DNA from: SG8-41 sp036555615
GTDB taxonomy: Bacteria > Pseudomonadota > Gammaproteobacteria > Burkholderiales > SG8-41
Assembly (NCBI GenBank): GCA_036555615.1
Contig: DATBKZ010000028.1
Span: forward strand, 1 to 64,000
DNA: 64,000 nt
Direction of reading: 5' to 3'
This document shows, one piece after another, positions 41,470-50,579 of this stretch. Below the pieces are notes generated by a model that worked only from the letters and a program-made list of their open reading frames with translations, ran no database searches and was not told where the DNA came from. The position numbers and the translations under genes were made by a program. How positions within the stretch are numbered: position 1 is the first letter of the stretch; each line of letters starts with the position of its first letter.

Positions 41470-42192
41470 ATGATGCACTCCCAGCCCGGCCGGACCCTGG
41501 CCGAGATCCGATCCATGCCGCTGCTGTCGGACCGCGCGTACGAGCGCATCCGCCATGACATCATCAGCTGCGTGCTCGCGCCCGGCGCGGAGATCTCCGA
41601 AACCCAGCTGTGCTCGCAATACCGCATCGGCAAGGCGCCCGTGAGAATGGCCTTGAACCGGCTGGCGCATGACGGCCTGGTGCGCGCGATCCCGCGCCGC
41701 GGCTACCGCGTCGCGCCGATCACGGTGAAAGACGTCCACGACGTGTTCGAGCTGCGCCTGATGCTCGAGCCCGCTGCCGCGCGCATGGCCGCAGGCAAGA
41801 TCGGCGCGCAGCGGATGCGCGTGCTGGACGAGGTCGCGCGCTCGAGCTACCAGCCCGGCGATCCCGGGAGCACCTCGCGCTTCCTCGAGGCAAGCAAGGC
41901 GTTCCACGTCGCCATCGCCCGCGCGACCGGCAATGCGCGGCTCGCCGAGGCGATCGAGCGGCTGCTCGACGACATGACGCGGCTTCTGCACCTTGGGCTC
42001 GGGCTGCGCGACCGCTCGCAGGAGCTCTCGCGCGCGCACCGCGCGCTCGTCAAGGCGCTCGGCCGCGGCGACGGGGACGCGGCGGAGCGCATCTGCCGCG
42101 AGCAGATCGAGACCGCGCGCAACATGGTCCTGTCCGCGATACTGACCTCCGGCTCGGTGCTCAACCTCGCCCTGGAGGCGGAGGAGCCATAG
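41470..42192 (+). CDS. GntR-family transcriptional regulator (FadR/FCD subfamily)
   Basis: 240 residues: an N-terminal winged helix (AYERIRHDIISCVLAPGAEISE..., GKAPVRMALNRLAHDGLV, RRGYRVAPI) and a C-terminal all-helical FCD ligand domain with VFELRLMLEPAAARMAA and ALVKALGRGDGDAAERICR. It likely responds to an organic acid and represses its own operon and possibly the divergent MFS gene. No clear Shine-Dalgarno precedes the two adjacent ATGs; a later ATG at 41515 is possible. The stop is followed three bases later by the dehydrogenase ATG. Confidence 0.92.
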   Translation: MMHSQPGRTLAEIRSMPLLSDRAYERIRHDIISCVLAPGAEISETQLCSQYRIGKAPVRMALNRLAHDGLVRAIPRRGYRVAPITVKDVHDVFELRLMLEPAAARMAAGKIGAQRMRVLDEVARSSYQPGDPGSTSRFLEASKAFHVAIARATGNARLAEAIERLLDDMTRLLHLGLGLRDRSQELSRAHRALVKALGRGDGDAAERICREQIETARNMVLSAILTSGSVLNLALEAEEP

Positions 42193-42195
42193 CCG

Positions 42196-43200
42196 ATGAA
42201 GGCGGTGATCCTGGAGAAGCACGGCGCGCTCGACGCGTTGAAGCTCGTCGCGCACTTTCCCGACCCCAAGGTGGTCGAGGGCCACGTCGTGATCCGGGTG
42301 AAGGCTACCTCCTTCAACTACCACGACGTCTTCACCGTGCGTGGCATGCCGGGGATCAAGGTGCCGCTGCCCATGATCATCGGGCTCGACATGGCCGGCG
42401 AGATTCTCGAGACCACGCCCGGCATCAACAGCTGGAAGAAAGGCGACCGCGTGCTGGTGAACCCGCTCAATCGCCAGAAGGGGCTGATGGGCGAGATGAT
42501 GCACGGCGGCCTCGCCGAGAAATGCCTGGTTGCCGAGCACCAGTTGATCCGCATGCCGGATGGCGTGAGCTTCGAGCAGGCTGCCGCGCTTCCGGTTGCC
42601 TACGGGACGGCGCACCGCATGCTGATCACGCACAAGACGGTAAAGAGCGGCGACAAGGTGCTGGTGCTCGGCGCGAGCGGCGGCGTCGGCACCGGCTGCG
42701 TGCTGCTGGCGAAGATGCTCGGCGCCGAGGTGATTGCCTGTGCCTCCAGCGACGACAAAATCCAGCGCCTGAAGGAGCTGGGCGCCGATCATGTCATCAA
42801 CTACAAGGAGACCGACTTTTCCAGGTGGGCGGTCGAGAAATACGGCAAGCCGCAGCGCCGGACCTACGAGGGCGGCGTGGACGTCGTCATCAACTTCACC
42901 GGCGGCGACACCTGGGCGCCCACGCTCCGGTGCGTGAAGCGCGGCGGCAAGATCCTGGTATGCGGCGCGACCGCCGGCTACGACCCGAAGGAGGACTTGC
43001 GCTACATCTGGAGCTTCGAGCTGCAGATCGTCGGCTCGAACAGCTTCTACGACGACAACCTGCAGGCGCTGATGGGTCTCATCGCCGCGGGCAAGATGAA
43101 GCCGGTGATCGACAAGGTGCTGCCGCTCGAGCGCGCCGTCGAGGGCCTGCGCCTGATCGAGAGCCGCGAGGTCTTCGGCAAGGTCGTCGTCACGCCGTGA
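42196..43200 (+). CDS. Medium-chain dehydrogenase/quinone oxidoreductase-like protein
   Basis: 334 residues. A GroES-like N-terminal domain (FNYHDVFTVRGMPG, PMIIGLDMAGEI) and a Rossmann domain with VLVLGASGGVGTGCVLLAKMLGAEVI. The structural-zinc cysteine cluster of classical alcohol dehydrogenases is missing, so it may be a zinc-free reductase of the quinone oxidoreductase or crotonyl/acrylyl-CoA reductase type. GGAGGAGCC precedes the ATG. Its stop overlaps the start of the acyl-CoA ligase, suggesting joint action on a CoA thioester. Confidence 0.9.
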   Translation: MKAVILEKHGALDALKLVAHFPDPKVVEGHVVIRVKATSFNYHDVFTVRGMPGIKVPLPMIIGLDMAGEILETTPGINSWKKGDRVLVNPLNRQKGLMGEMMHGGLAEKCLVAEHQLIRMPDGVSFEQAAALPVAYGTAHRMLITHKTVKSGDKVLVLGASGGVGTGCVLLAKMLGAEVIACASSDDKIQRLKELGADHVINYKETDFSRWAVEKYGKPQRRTYEGGVDVVINFTGGDTWAPTLRCVKRGGKILVCGATAGYDPKEDLRYIWSFELQIVGSNSFYDDNLQALMGLIAAGKMKPVIDKVLPLERAVEGLRLIESREVFGKVVVTP

Positions 43201-44711
43201 CGCGAATCTCCCGCCCCGAATCACGGGGATATCCAGGCAACCTCGGGTTGCTCTTCGCTGAGCACGCGCGGTCCGAGCGCCCGGCGATCGTTGACCTGCG
43301 CGACCCGAAGCGGCCGCGGGCAGTGAGCTTTCGTGAGCTCGACGCCGGCTGCGATGCGGTGGCGCGCGGACTCACCCGGGAAGGCCTCAAGTCCGGCGAC
43401 CGCATCGGGATCGTCTCGCTCAATCGAGTCGAATTCGTGATGACGCTGCTCGGTGCGATGCGTGCGGGCGTCGTGCCGGTGCCGGTCAACCTGAAGCTTC
43501 CCGCCGACGCCATTGCATTCATTCTCAACGACGCGGAGGCCCGGAGCGTCTTTGCCGAGCGCGAGGTGAGGCGGCTGGTCCCGGCCGGGATGCGCGTCGT
43601 GGAATATGGGGCCGATTTCGATGAGTTCGTCGATCCCGGGCCGTTCAAGACGTTCGAGCCTGCGCCGGATTTGATCGCGATTCAGCCCTACACGTCAGGC
43701 TCGACCGGCCGGCCCAAAGGCGTGCTGCTCACGCACTACGGCCAGAACTGGAGCCGGTTGATCCTCGCGCACACGCGCGGCACGACGGAGAAGGATGTGA
43801 TCCTGGTCGCCGCGCCGCTCTACCACAAGAACGCCCTGAACGCGATCAAGCAGGGGCTCACCGCCGGCGCGAAGCTGGTGCTCCTGCCTCAGTTCGACAT
43901 CGAGCGCTACATCGAGGCGATCGGCGAATACCGCTGCACGGTGATCTCAGGCGTGCCGACCATGATGGCGATGATGCTGACGCGCAGGGACAAGCTCGGG
44001 AAAATCGACAAGTCCACTGTGCGCACGATCATGATGGGCTCGGCGCCCTCCTCGCCGCAGCTCATCAAGGAACTGCGCGCGACGTTTCCGATCGCCGAGC
44101 CACTCGTGGTCTACGGCGTGACTGAGGGCGGACCGGTGCCGCTCGGCCCCCACCTCGAGGGCAAACCGCGCCCGCTGGGCTCCCTGGGTGTGCCCTACCC
44201 CGGCACCGAGGCAAGACTTGTCGGCGGTCCGGGGCCCGATGAAGGCGAGCTGGTGCTCAAGAATCCCGGCAATCTCCTCGGCTATCACAACCTGCCGGAA
44301 GAAACTGCCAAGCGGCTGCACGACGGCTGGTACTACACGGGCGACATCTGCCGCCGCGACACGGACGGTTTCTACTTCTTCGTCGGACGCACGGACGACA
44401 TGTTCGTTTCCGGCGGCGAGAACATCTACCCGGGCGAGGTCGAGGCTTTGTTGCAGCGTCATCCCGCGATCCACCAAGCCTTGGTGATGCCGTTCGACCA
44501 CGAGCTGAAAGGCCAGGTGCCCTACGCATTCGTCGTGCCTCGCGACGGGGCATCGGTCACCGAAGACGAGATCAAGCAGTTTGCGCTCGCCAACGGCCCG
44601 GCGTACCAGCACCCGCGGCGCGTGTTTATTCTGAGAGAATTGCCGCTCTCGGGAACCAACAAGATCGACCGCGACCGGCTTCGGCGTTGGGTCGCTGAGA
44701 GGACAACCTAA
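43197..44711 (+). CDS. AMP-dependent acyl-CoA ligase (class I adenylate-forming)
   Basis: 504 residues. It activates a carboxylic acid to its acyl-CoA using ATP. The P-loop YTSGSTGRPKGVLLTH (about 165-180), the VYGVTEGGPV motif, GWYYTGDICRRDTDGFYFFVGRTDDM and SGGENIYPGEVE follow in family order, with the catalytic Lys in LPLSGTNKIDR near the C-terminus. GTG 43197 overlaps the dehydrogenase stop by four bases; the long upstream frame runs through that gene. Substrate cannot be told. It closes the GntR operon, which ends with a hairpin at 44714. Confidence 0.93.
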   Translation: MTRISRPESRGYPGNLGLLFAEHARSERPAIVDLRDPKRPRAVSFRELDAGCDAVARGLTREGLKSGDRIGIVSLNRVEFVMTLLGAMRAGVVPVPVNLKLPADAIAFILNDAEARSVFAEREVRRLVPAGMRVVEYGADFDEFVDPGPFKTFEPAPDLIAIQPYTSGSTGRPKGVLLTHYGQNWSRLILAHTRGTTEKDVILVAAPLYHKNALNAIKQGLTAGAKLVLLPQFDIERYIEAIGEYRCTVISGVPTMMAMMLTRRDKLGKIDKSTVRTIMMGSAPSSPQLIKELRATFPIAEPLVVYGVTEGGPVPLGPHLEGKPRPLGSLGVPYPGTEARLVGGPGPDEGELVLKNPGNLLGYHNLPEETAKRLHDGWYYTGDICRRDTDGFYFFVGRTDDMFVSGGENIYPGEVEALLQRHPAIHQALVMPFDHELKGQVPYAFVVPRDGASVTEDEIKQFALANGPAYQHPRRVFILRELPLSGTNKIDRDRLRRWVAERTT

Positions 44712-44713
44712 AG

Positions 44714-44764
44714 GGTGTCAGGAACCATTCTGGCGTGCGACCAAGAAGTTCCTGACACCTATTT
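44714..44764 (+). terminator. Rho-independent-like terminator of the GntR operon
   Basis: A perfect 12-bp stem, GGTGTCAGGAAC (44714-44725) with GTTCCTGACACC (44748-44759), loop 22, then TATTTT. The GTGTCAGGAAC word recurs in the terminator-like palindromes at 53411 and 53486. Confidence 0.7.
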
Positions 44765-44791
44765 TCCCCACTGATCCCACTTCTATCCCGC

Positions 44792-45769
44792 TCAGCGAGG
44801 CATCAGGCCGGTTTGCCTGGCCACTTTGGAGAACGTTTCGATGTCGGCACGGAGGCTCCTGTCGGTTTCTTCCGGCGTGCTCGGCAGCACGTGGAAAGCC
44901 ACGGCGTCCAGCCGATTCCTGATCTCGGGCAGATCAAGCACCCGTGCGACCTCCCCGCTGACTTGATTCAAGACGGCGCGCGGCGTACCGGTGGGCGCCA
45001 CCAATCGTATTGCCCCGCTCCTCTCCCATCCTGGCGCCACCTCGGCCATCTCCGACACTCCCGGCAAAAGGTACGATCGCTCGGTTGTCGCCAGCGCCAG
45101 CAACCGGCCATCCGCGACGAACGGCAGACACACGGTCAGGGCTGAAACGCCGAAGTGCACTCGCCCGGCGGCGATCTCGATCAAGAATTCCGACTGCCCC
45201 TTGAATCCAACGTGCCTGGCCTTGACGCCAGCCGCGCGCAAGAATCTCTCGGCGTGTATATGCGTCGCGCTGCCGGCCCCCGCGGAGCCAAAGAGGAGCA
45301 CGCGGGGCTTGGCCCGGGCAAGTGCGATGAATTCATTCACCGACTTCACGCCCAGCTCGGGCGCCACGACCAGCACCAAGGTGCTGAACCCGATATTCGC
45401 TACACCGGAGAAGTCCTTCAGCGTGTCGTAGGAAAGGCTCCGTTGAAGTGCCGCAGCAATTGGAAATGCGGACGAAGTCAGCAAGAGCGTATGGCCATCC
45501 GGCGTGGCCCTGGCGACGATGGCGGCGCCTATCGTTCCCCCTGCCCCGGAGCGATTGTCCACCACTACCGGCTGTCCCCACCTCTCGCTCATCTTGGGTC
45601 CCATCATGCGTGCCAGGGTATCGGGTGTCCCGCCCGCGGAAAACGGAACAACCAGCCGAACCGGCCTGGTCGGGAATTTCTGGTCTGCCTGAGCGGGACC
45701 TGGGAGGCCCGTCGCCGCAATGCCAGCTGCGACCACCGTCGTGAATGCAACTCCTGACCAAGTACGCAT
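44792..45769 (-). CDS. Bug-family (TctC-type) periplasmic solute receptor
   Basis: 325 residues with signal peptide (SGVAFTTVVAAGIAATGLPGPAQA) and Bug start FPTRPVRLVVPFSAGGTPD, the DNRSGAGG loop, PDGHTLLL and LSYDTLKDF. The ATG at 45769 is preceded by GAGGGAGC. It is divergent from a LysR regulator gene with a 168-base gap, the usual arrangement for a LysR-controlled receptor. The codon and base use is less G+C-rich in the LysR gene, which hints at a more recent origin for this pair. Confidence 0.93.
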   Translation of the reverse strand: MRTWSGVAFTTVVAAGIAATGLPGPAQADQKFPTRPVRLVVPFSAGGTPDTLARMMGPKMSERWGQPVVVDNRSGAGGTIGAAIVARATPDGHTLLLTSSAFPIAAALQRSLSYDTLKDFSGVANIGFSTLVLVVAPELGVKSVNEFIALARAKPRVLLFGSAGAGSATHIHAERFLRAAGVKARHVGFKGQSEFLIEIAAGRVHFGVSALTVCLPFVADGRLLALATTERSYLLPGVSEMAEVAPGWERSGAIRLVAPTGTPRAVLNQVSGEVARVLDLPEIRNRLDAVAFHVLPSTPEETDRSLRADIETFSKVARQTGLMPR

Positions 45770-45871
45770 GCTCCCTCCTCTCGCCCCCAGCCGCCTAGCA
45801 ATGCCGCCGGGAATCCCTCGCTATGTCCCCTCTCCTTTCGTCCGGTGTACTCTCGAAAACGCGCAACTAGA

Positions 45872-45901
45872 TTGACACTCTCCGTGCGAGGACGCAATCA
45901 T
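45872..45901 (+). promoter_or_regulatory. Candidate sigma70 promoter of the LysR gene
   Basis: A perfect TTGACA (45872-45877) with AATCAT 18 bases on (45896-45901), about 37 bases before the LysR start. It lies in the divergent gap, so LysR operators for both genes are expected nearby, but I could not pick a clear T-N11-A palindrome. Confidence 0.5.
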
Positions 45902-45937
45902 CCGCTTTTCCCGACTCCATGAAATCTGGTCAACGGG

Positions 45938-46846
45938 ATGGAGCTGCGTGACATTGAATATTTCGCAGCGGTCGCCAAGCACGGGAATCTAGGGCGTGCG
46001 GCCGAAGCGCTGGGGATGAGCCAATCTGCGCTCAGCAAGAGTTTGCGGCGCCTGGAGGGCGAAATACGCGCGAAGCTGGTCAAGCGCACGCCCAAAGGCG
46101 TCGAACTGACCGCGGAGGGATCGACGTTGCTCTCGCGCATGCGGCAGGTTCAGTTAACTCTCGTCGACGTCACACGCGAGGTTTCGGAAGTGAGCCAGGG
46201 CCTCGCCGGACACCTGCGTATCTCGGCAGGACCCGGGCACTCGTACTATCTGTTGCCGACAGCCTGCAGCGCGTTTCTTGCGCAAGCTCCAAATGCCACG
46301 CTCAACGTGCGGGACCTGGGACAAGGCGTGGCGATACAGGCGTTGCGCAATGGCGATGTGGATGTTGCCATCACGGCGATCCGACCCTCCCTGGAGCACG
46401 ATATCGTGCAAGAACACTTGTATGACGATGAATACGTTGTATGCGCATCGGTCAATCATCGTCTGGCCAAGAAGAGACAAGTGACTCTCGCCGACGTGGC
46501 GCGGGAGCGCTGGGCGCAATCGGAACCGACATCTGCGCTCTGGCAGCACATGCATCAAGTCTTCGAGAGAAATGGATTGCCGCCGCCGCGCGTCACGGTC
46601 CAGGCACCGTCGCCGACACTACGACTCTCCCTCGTCGCGTCGTCAGACCTCCTGGGCTTCACGATGATTTCACTCGTTCGACAGGTATCTCCGTACTTGC
46701 GGTTGTCGGTGCTCCACGTCAAGGAATTGACCTTGCCATTGCGACTCGTTGTCAGCTATCGCAAGAGCGGTTACCTCTCGCCGGTTGCCAAGCGATTCAT
46801 CGAGATTCTGAAGATGACGGCAAAGGAAATAATTGAGGCAAAGTGA
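45938..46846 (+). CDS. LysR-family transcriptional regulator
   Basis: 302 residues. The N-terminal winged helix (LRDIEYFAAVAKHGNLGRAAEALGMSQSALSKSLRRLE) is the LysR signature, and the C-terminal part (about 90-295) is a periplasmic-binding-like inducer domain. It is divergent from the Bug gene at 44792 and upstream of the thioesterase-UbiX-UbiD operon, so either or both may be targets. G+C at third positions appears lower than in neighbours (for example many AAT, GAT, TTG codons), a possible sign of transfer. Confidence 0.94.
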   Translation: MELRDIEYFAAVAKHGNLGRAAEALGMSQSALSKSLRRLEGEIRAKLVKRTPKGVELTAEGSTLLSRMRQVQLTLVDVTREVSEVSQGLAGHLRISAGPGHSYYLLPTACSAFLAQAPNATLNVRDLGQGVAIQALRNGDVDVAITAIRPSLEHDIVQEHLYDDEYVVCASVNHRLAKKRQVTLADVARERWAQSEPTSALWQHMHQVFERNGLPPPRVTVQAPSPTLRLSLVASSDLLGFTMISLVRQVSPYLRLSVLHVKELTLPLRLVVSYRKSGYLSPVAKRFIEILKMTAKEIIEAK

Positions 46847-46886
46847 GCGCAAGACGGGCCAGGCAACGGTTAGAGGGAGCAGACGC

Positions 46887-47309
46887 ATGTCTGAGGAATC
46901 AATAAGCATTGAAAAACTTCAGGCGCTGATCAGCCGCGGACCGTTCAACAAGTGGCTCAACTTCACCGTGCTGAAGGCGGGCGAGGACGGCGTCGAGATC
47001 CGCGCCGCGTGGCGCGAGGAGTGGGTGGTAAATCCGGAGCGCCGCTACACGCACGGCGGCATCCTCGCGGCGATCATCGACGTCGCTGCCGACTACGCAA
47101 TCGCGGCGCAGCTCGGGCGCCCGGTGCCCACGATCGACATCCGCGTGGACTACCACAAGGCGGCGATGCCCGGGGATCTCACTGCGAAAGCGCGCGTGGT
47201 GCGCATGGGCAGCCAATATTCCACCGCGGAGGCCAACCTGTACGACAAGGACGGCGCGCTGGTGGCGAGCGGGCGCGGCACCTACTTCACGGCACCGCCG
47301 AAAGCGTAA
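46887..47309 (+). CDS. PaaI-family hotdog thioesterase
   Basis: 140 residues with one hotdog domain. The family motif RRYTHGGILAAIIDVAADYA (about 52-71) has the G-G and Asp/Glu region, and TIDIRVDYHKAAMPGDLTAKARVV follows. Members hydrolyse acyl-CoA thioesters, often phenylacetyl- or hydroxybenzoyl-CoA. ATG 46887 has AGAGGGAGC before it; the frame upstream overlaps the LysR stop. It begins a run of plus-strand genes and may release a dead-end CoA ester in the pathway downstream. Confidence 0.9.
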   Translation: MSEESISIEKLQALISRGPFNKWLNFTVLKAGEDGVEIRAAWREEWVVNPERRYTHGGILAAIIDVAADYAIAAQLGRPVPTIDIRVDYHKAAMPGDLTAKARVVRMGSQYSTAEANLYDKDGALVASGRGTYFTAPPKA

Positions 47310-47331
47310 TTTCTGATAGGCTTGACGGCCT

Positions 47332-47946
47332 GTGAACGCCGCGAAGCGACAGTCTCGGTCCCGAAAAAAGCGCCTGATCGTGGCGATGACGGGCGCGACC
47401 GGGTCGATCTACGGCGTGCGCATCCTCGAGACGCTGCGCGCGATCGGTGGCTGGGAAACGCACCTCATCGTCTCGGATGCCGGAGCGCTCAACGCCTGGT
47501 ACGACCACAAGTTGACGCGCAAGGACCTCGCTAGGCTCGCCGATGTCGTGCACAACGTGCGCGATGTCGCGGCGTCGATCTCGAGCGGCTCGTTCGTCAC
47601 CCACGGCATGGTGATCGCGCCGTGCTCGATGAAGACGCTCGCCGCCGTGGCGCTCGGCTTCTCGGACAATCTCATCTCGCGTGCCGCGGACGTGATCCTC
47701 AAGGAGCGCCGCCGCCTGGTGCTGATCGTGCGCGAAGCACCCCTTAACCTCGCGCACCTGCGCAACATGGTGCAGGTGACGGAGATGGGCGGCATCGTGT
47801 TTCCCCCGGTGCCGGCCTTCTACAGCCACGCCAAGACGGTCGATGACCTGGTCAATCACACGGTCGGGCGGGTACTCGACCTCTTCGGCGTCGAGCACGA
47901 CCGCATCAAGCGCTGGCAGGGCATGAAGGAGCCTCCCGCCCAATGA
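47332..47946 (+). CDS. ubiX: UbiX-like flavin prenyltransferase
   Basis: 204 residues. UbiX joins dimethylallyl phosphate to FMN to make the prenyl-FMN cofactor of UbiD enzymes. Signatures are the start LIVAMTGATGSIYGVRILE, the IAPCSMKTLAAVALGFSDNL loop, ADVILKERRRLVLIVREAPLN and FPPVPAFYSHAKTVDDLV. A short basic N-terminus (NAAKRQSRSRKK) precedes the core; the start is GTG 47332. It overlaps ubiD by four bases, so cofactor maker and user are co-translated. The cell may also have a separate UbiX for ubiquinone. Confidence 0.94.
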   Translation: MNAAKRQSRSRKKRLIVAMTGATGSIYGVRILETLRAIGGWETHLIVSDAGALNAWYDHKLTRKDLARLADVVHNVRDVAASISSGSFVTHGMVIAPCSMKTLAAVALGFSDNLISRAADVILKERRRLVLIVREAPLNLAHLRNMVQVTEMGGIVFPPVPAFYSHAKTVDDLVNHTVGRVLDLFGVEHDRIKRWQGMKEPPAQ

Positions 47947-49577
47947 AGCTGGAGAAGCCCGACGTCCGGAACGAGAACTTCCGGCAGTTTCTCGACCGGC
48001 TGCGCGCCGAGAAGGAACTGACGGACATCCGCCAGCCGGTGGACATCCGGCACATCGCTACGCTGGTCGACCAGGCTGAGACCGCACTCCTCTTTCACAG
48101 CGTCATCGGCTACGACATGCCGGTCGTCTCCGGCATCATCCGCTCGCGCAACCGCGCCGTCCTCTCCATGGGCTGCTCGAGCTATCCGGAGATCGAGCAC
48201 CGCCTGCAGCAGGGCATCGATCACCCGCTTCCGCCGAAGTACGTCGAAACGGCCCGCCACAAGGAGGTCATCGAAACGGATGGCAAAGTCGATCTCTTCC
48301 GACTGCCGATTCCGATGTCTTCCATCTACGATGGCGGCCCGATGATCACGGCCGGCGTGGTGATCGCGAAGGACCCCGAGTACGGCATCAACTCCGGCAT
48401 GTATCGCTTCATGGTGAAGGAGAAAAACCTCACCGGGATCGATATCGTCACACCGAACAACATGCGGCTTTTCGCGCAGCGCGCCTACGAAGCCGGGCGC
48501 CCCTGCCCGATCTCGATCTCGATCGGGACGCACCCGTTCGAGATCATGGGCTCGGGCTTCCGCGCGCCGCTCGGCGTGGACGAGATGGCGATCGCCGGCG
48601 GCATCCGCGGTGCCCCCGTCGAGCTCGCGATGTGCGAGACCATCGACATGCCGTGCCTCGCCGACGCCGAGATGGTGCTGGAAGCGGAAATCCTGCCAAC
48701 CGGCTGGACGCACCCCGAGGGCCGCTTCGGTGAATTCACGCGCCTGATGGGCGGGCTGCACTGGAATCCGCTGGTGCGGGTGAAGGCCGTCACCCGGCGC
48801 AAGGACGCGATCTACTACGCGCTCCACATGCCGTGGGAAAACACGTGGCTCGCCGCGCCCACCCGCTATACCGCCATCCGGCGCGCGCTGAAGAACGCCG
48901 GCGTGCAGGTGAAGGACATCAACGTGACGCTCGGCGGCTGCGGCTTCTGGCACGCCATCGTCTCGATCAATAAGCAGGCGGGCGAAGGCAAGAATGCGCT
49001 GCTTGCTGCCCTCACGGCGCAGGACATCAAGCACGTGGTGGTGGTGGATGACGACATCGATGTCTTCGACCCGACTGACGTCGAGTGGGCGATTGCGACG
49101 AGGGTGCAGGGCGACAAGGACGTCATCGTCATTCCCGGCGCGCGCGCGAAGCCCCTCGACCCGAGCCTCGCGGTGACGCCCCCCGGGGTGGTTCCGACCG
49201 GGGCCAAGGTCGGCATCGACGCCACCATCGGCGAAGGCATCCCGCGCGAGCGCTTCGAGCGCATCGCCTACGCCTATGCCGACCGCGCGAAGATCGCCGA
49301 CTACGTCAAGGGCAAGGCCGATGCCGCGCCGAAAGCCGCCGGCCATGACGACAAGGTGACGGCGCAGCTCGCGGGCAAGATACTCGGCCTGATCGAAAAA
49401 GAGCCGAAGTACTACCAGGAGATTGCCGAGCACTTCGGGGAATACGAGTTCCAGGCCGTCGCGCGCGCGCTGGGACGGCTCTACGCCGAGGAAAAGCTGT
49501 GGCAGGACGCGCGCGGGCGCATGTGCGTGCGCGGCTCCGCGTTCGCCGCCAAGCCGCCCAAGGTCCGCGACGAGTGA
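47943..49577 (+). CDS. UbiD-family prenyl-FMN decarboxylase with C-terminal winged-helix-like extension
   Basis: 544 residues. UbiD enzymes reversibly decarboxylate aromatic or alpha,beta-unsaturated acids. Recognisable are VIGYDMPVVSGI, INSGMYRFMVKEKN (cofactor-binding Arg region), ADAEMVLEAEILP with the conserved Glu residues, HPEGRFGEFT and VVVDDDIDVFD. UbiD proteins usually end near residue 470-500. Here about 65 more residues follow a linker, with a helix-helix-helix-wing pattern (AGKILGLIEKEP, YYQEIAEHFG, FQAVARALGRLYAEEK, LWQDARGRMCVRG). Location in an operon with CoA enzymes argues for catabolism rather than ubiquinone synthesis. Confidence 0.92.
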   Translation: MKLEKPDVRNENFRQFLDRLRAEKELTDIRQPVDIRHIATLVDQAETALLFHSVIGYDMPVVSGIIRSRNRAVLSMGCSSYPEIEHRLQQGIDHPLPPKYVETARHKEVIETDGKVDLFRLPIPMSSIYDGGPMITAGVVIAKDPEYGINSGMYRFMVKEKNLTGIDIVTPNNMRLFAQRAYEAGRPCPISISIGTHPFEIMGSGFRAPLGVDEMAIAGGIRGAPVELAMCETIDMPCLADAEMVLEAEILPTGWTHPEGRFGEFTRLMGGLHWNPLVRVKAVTRRKDAIYYALHMPWENTWLAAPTRYTAIRRALKNAGVQVKDINVTLGGCGFWHAIVSINKQAGEGKNALLAALTAQDIKHVVVVDDDIDVFDPTDVEWAIATRVQGDKDVIVIPGARAKPLDPSLAVTPPGVVPTGAKVGIDATIGEGIPRERFERIAYAYADRAKIADYVKGKADAAPKAAGHDDKVTAQLAGKILGLIEKEPKYYQEIAEHFGEYEFQAVARALGRLYAEEKLWQDARGRMCVRGSAFAAKPPKVRDE

Positions 49578-49583
49578 CGGGCA

Positions 49584-50576
49584 ATGCCCGGCGAAATCCT
49601 GCATCTCCATCTGGAGAGCTTCCGCAAGCGCCCCGCCCTCTTTCATCTCACCGATGACCGCTGGCGCGCAGCCGCCCGGCGTCATCGGGCGCTCGCGAAG
49701 CGGCTCCGCGTCACCATCGGCTGGGACGGAGACATCATCGGCGACGCGTTGAAGACCGCCGATGTGATGATCAATTCGAGCCCGCCCCGCGAGATTCTGC
49801 GCAGCCGCGCACCGCGCCTGAAGTGGATCCAGACCACCGGCGCGGGCATCGACAACCTGCTGCCGCTCGACTGGCTGCCCGCCGATATCGCGCTCACCAA
49901 CAACCGCGGCGCCCACGGCGCGAAGGCCGAGGATTCCTGCGCCATGGCAATCTCGCTCCTCAATGCGCGGCTGCCGCAGCTTCTCGCGAGCCAGCGCACT
50001 CGCGCGTGGGAGCCCGTCTACACGACTCCGGTCGCAGGCAAGACGGCAGTCGTCATCGGCTTCGGAGACCTCGGGCAGGCCGCGGGCCGCGCCGCGAAGA
50101 AGCTTGGCGCGCGGGTGATCGCCGTTACCCGCACCGGCAGGGCCGCTCGCCCGGCTGATGCGGTCTATCGGGTGAACCGGATCGACCGCGTGTTGCCCCA
50201 GGCCGACTTCGTGGTTGTCACGACGCCCCTCACGCCGGAGTCCCGGAACCTGCTCGACCGCAGGCGCCTCGATCTCCTCAAGCCGGAGGCCGGCCTCGTC
50301 AACATCGGCCGCTCGCCCGTCGTCGATTACGACGCACTGCGTGAAAAGCTCGAGGCGGGCACGCTTGCCGGCGCGGTGCTCGATGTCTTCCAGCCGGAGC
50401 CGCTCCCCGCCGACTCCCCTCTGTGGGACACTCCCAACCTCGTCGTCATGCCCCATGTGAGCTGCGACGATCCGCGCTACGTCGACCGGCTGCTCGATTT
50501 CTGGTTCGAGAATCTTGCGCGCTTCCGCGCCGGCAAACGGCTCAAGAACCTGATCGACCGCGGTCGGGGCTATTAG
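49584..50576 (+). CDS. D-2-hydroxyacid dehydrogenase, NAD(P)-dependent
   Basis: 330 residues. The Rossmann motif is VVIGFGDLGQAAGRAAKKLGA, with DFVVVTTPLTPESRNL, the catalytic Arg in NIGRSPVVDYDAL, the acidic GAVLDVFQPEPLP region and the catalytic His in VVMPHVSC. It reduces or oxidises a 2-oxo/2-hydroxyacid pair. ATG 49584 follows the ubiD stop after six bases. Its place between a decarboxylase and an enoyl-CoA hydratase suggests a step on the product or substrate of the decarboxylase; which acid is unknown. Confidence 0.92.
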   Translation: MPGEILHLHLESFRKRPALFHLTDDRWRAAARRHRALAKRLRVTIGWDGDIIGDALKTADVMINSSPPREILRSRAPRLKWIQTTGAGIDNLLPLDWLPADIALTNNRGAHGAKAEDSCAMAISLLNARLPQLLASQRTRAWEPVYTTPVAGKTAVVIGFGDLGQAAGRAAKKLGARVIAVTRTGRAARPADAVYRVNRIDRVLPQADFVVVTTPLTPESRNLLDRRRLDLLKPEAGLVNIGRSPVVDYDALREKLEAGTLAGAVLDVFQPEPLPADSPLWDTPNLVVMPHVSCDDPRYVDRLLDFWFENLARFRAGKRLKNLIDRGRGY

Positions 50577-50579
50577 CAA

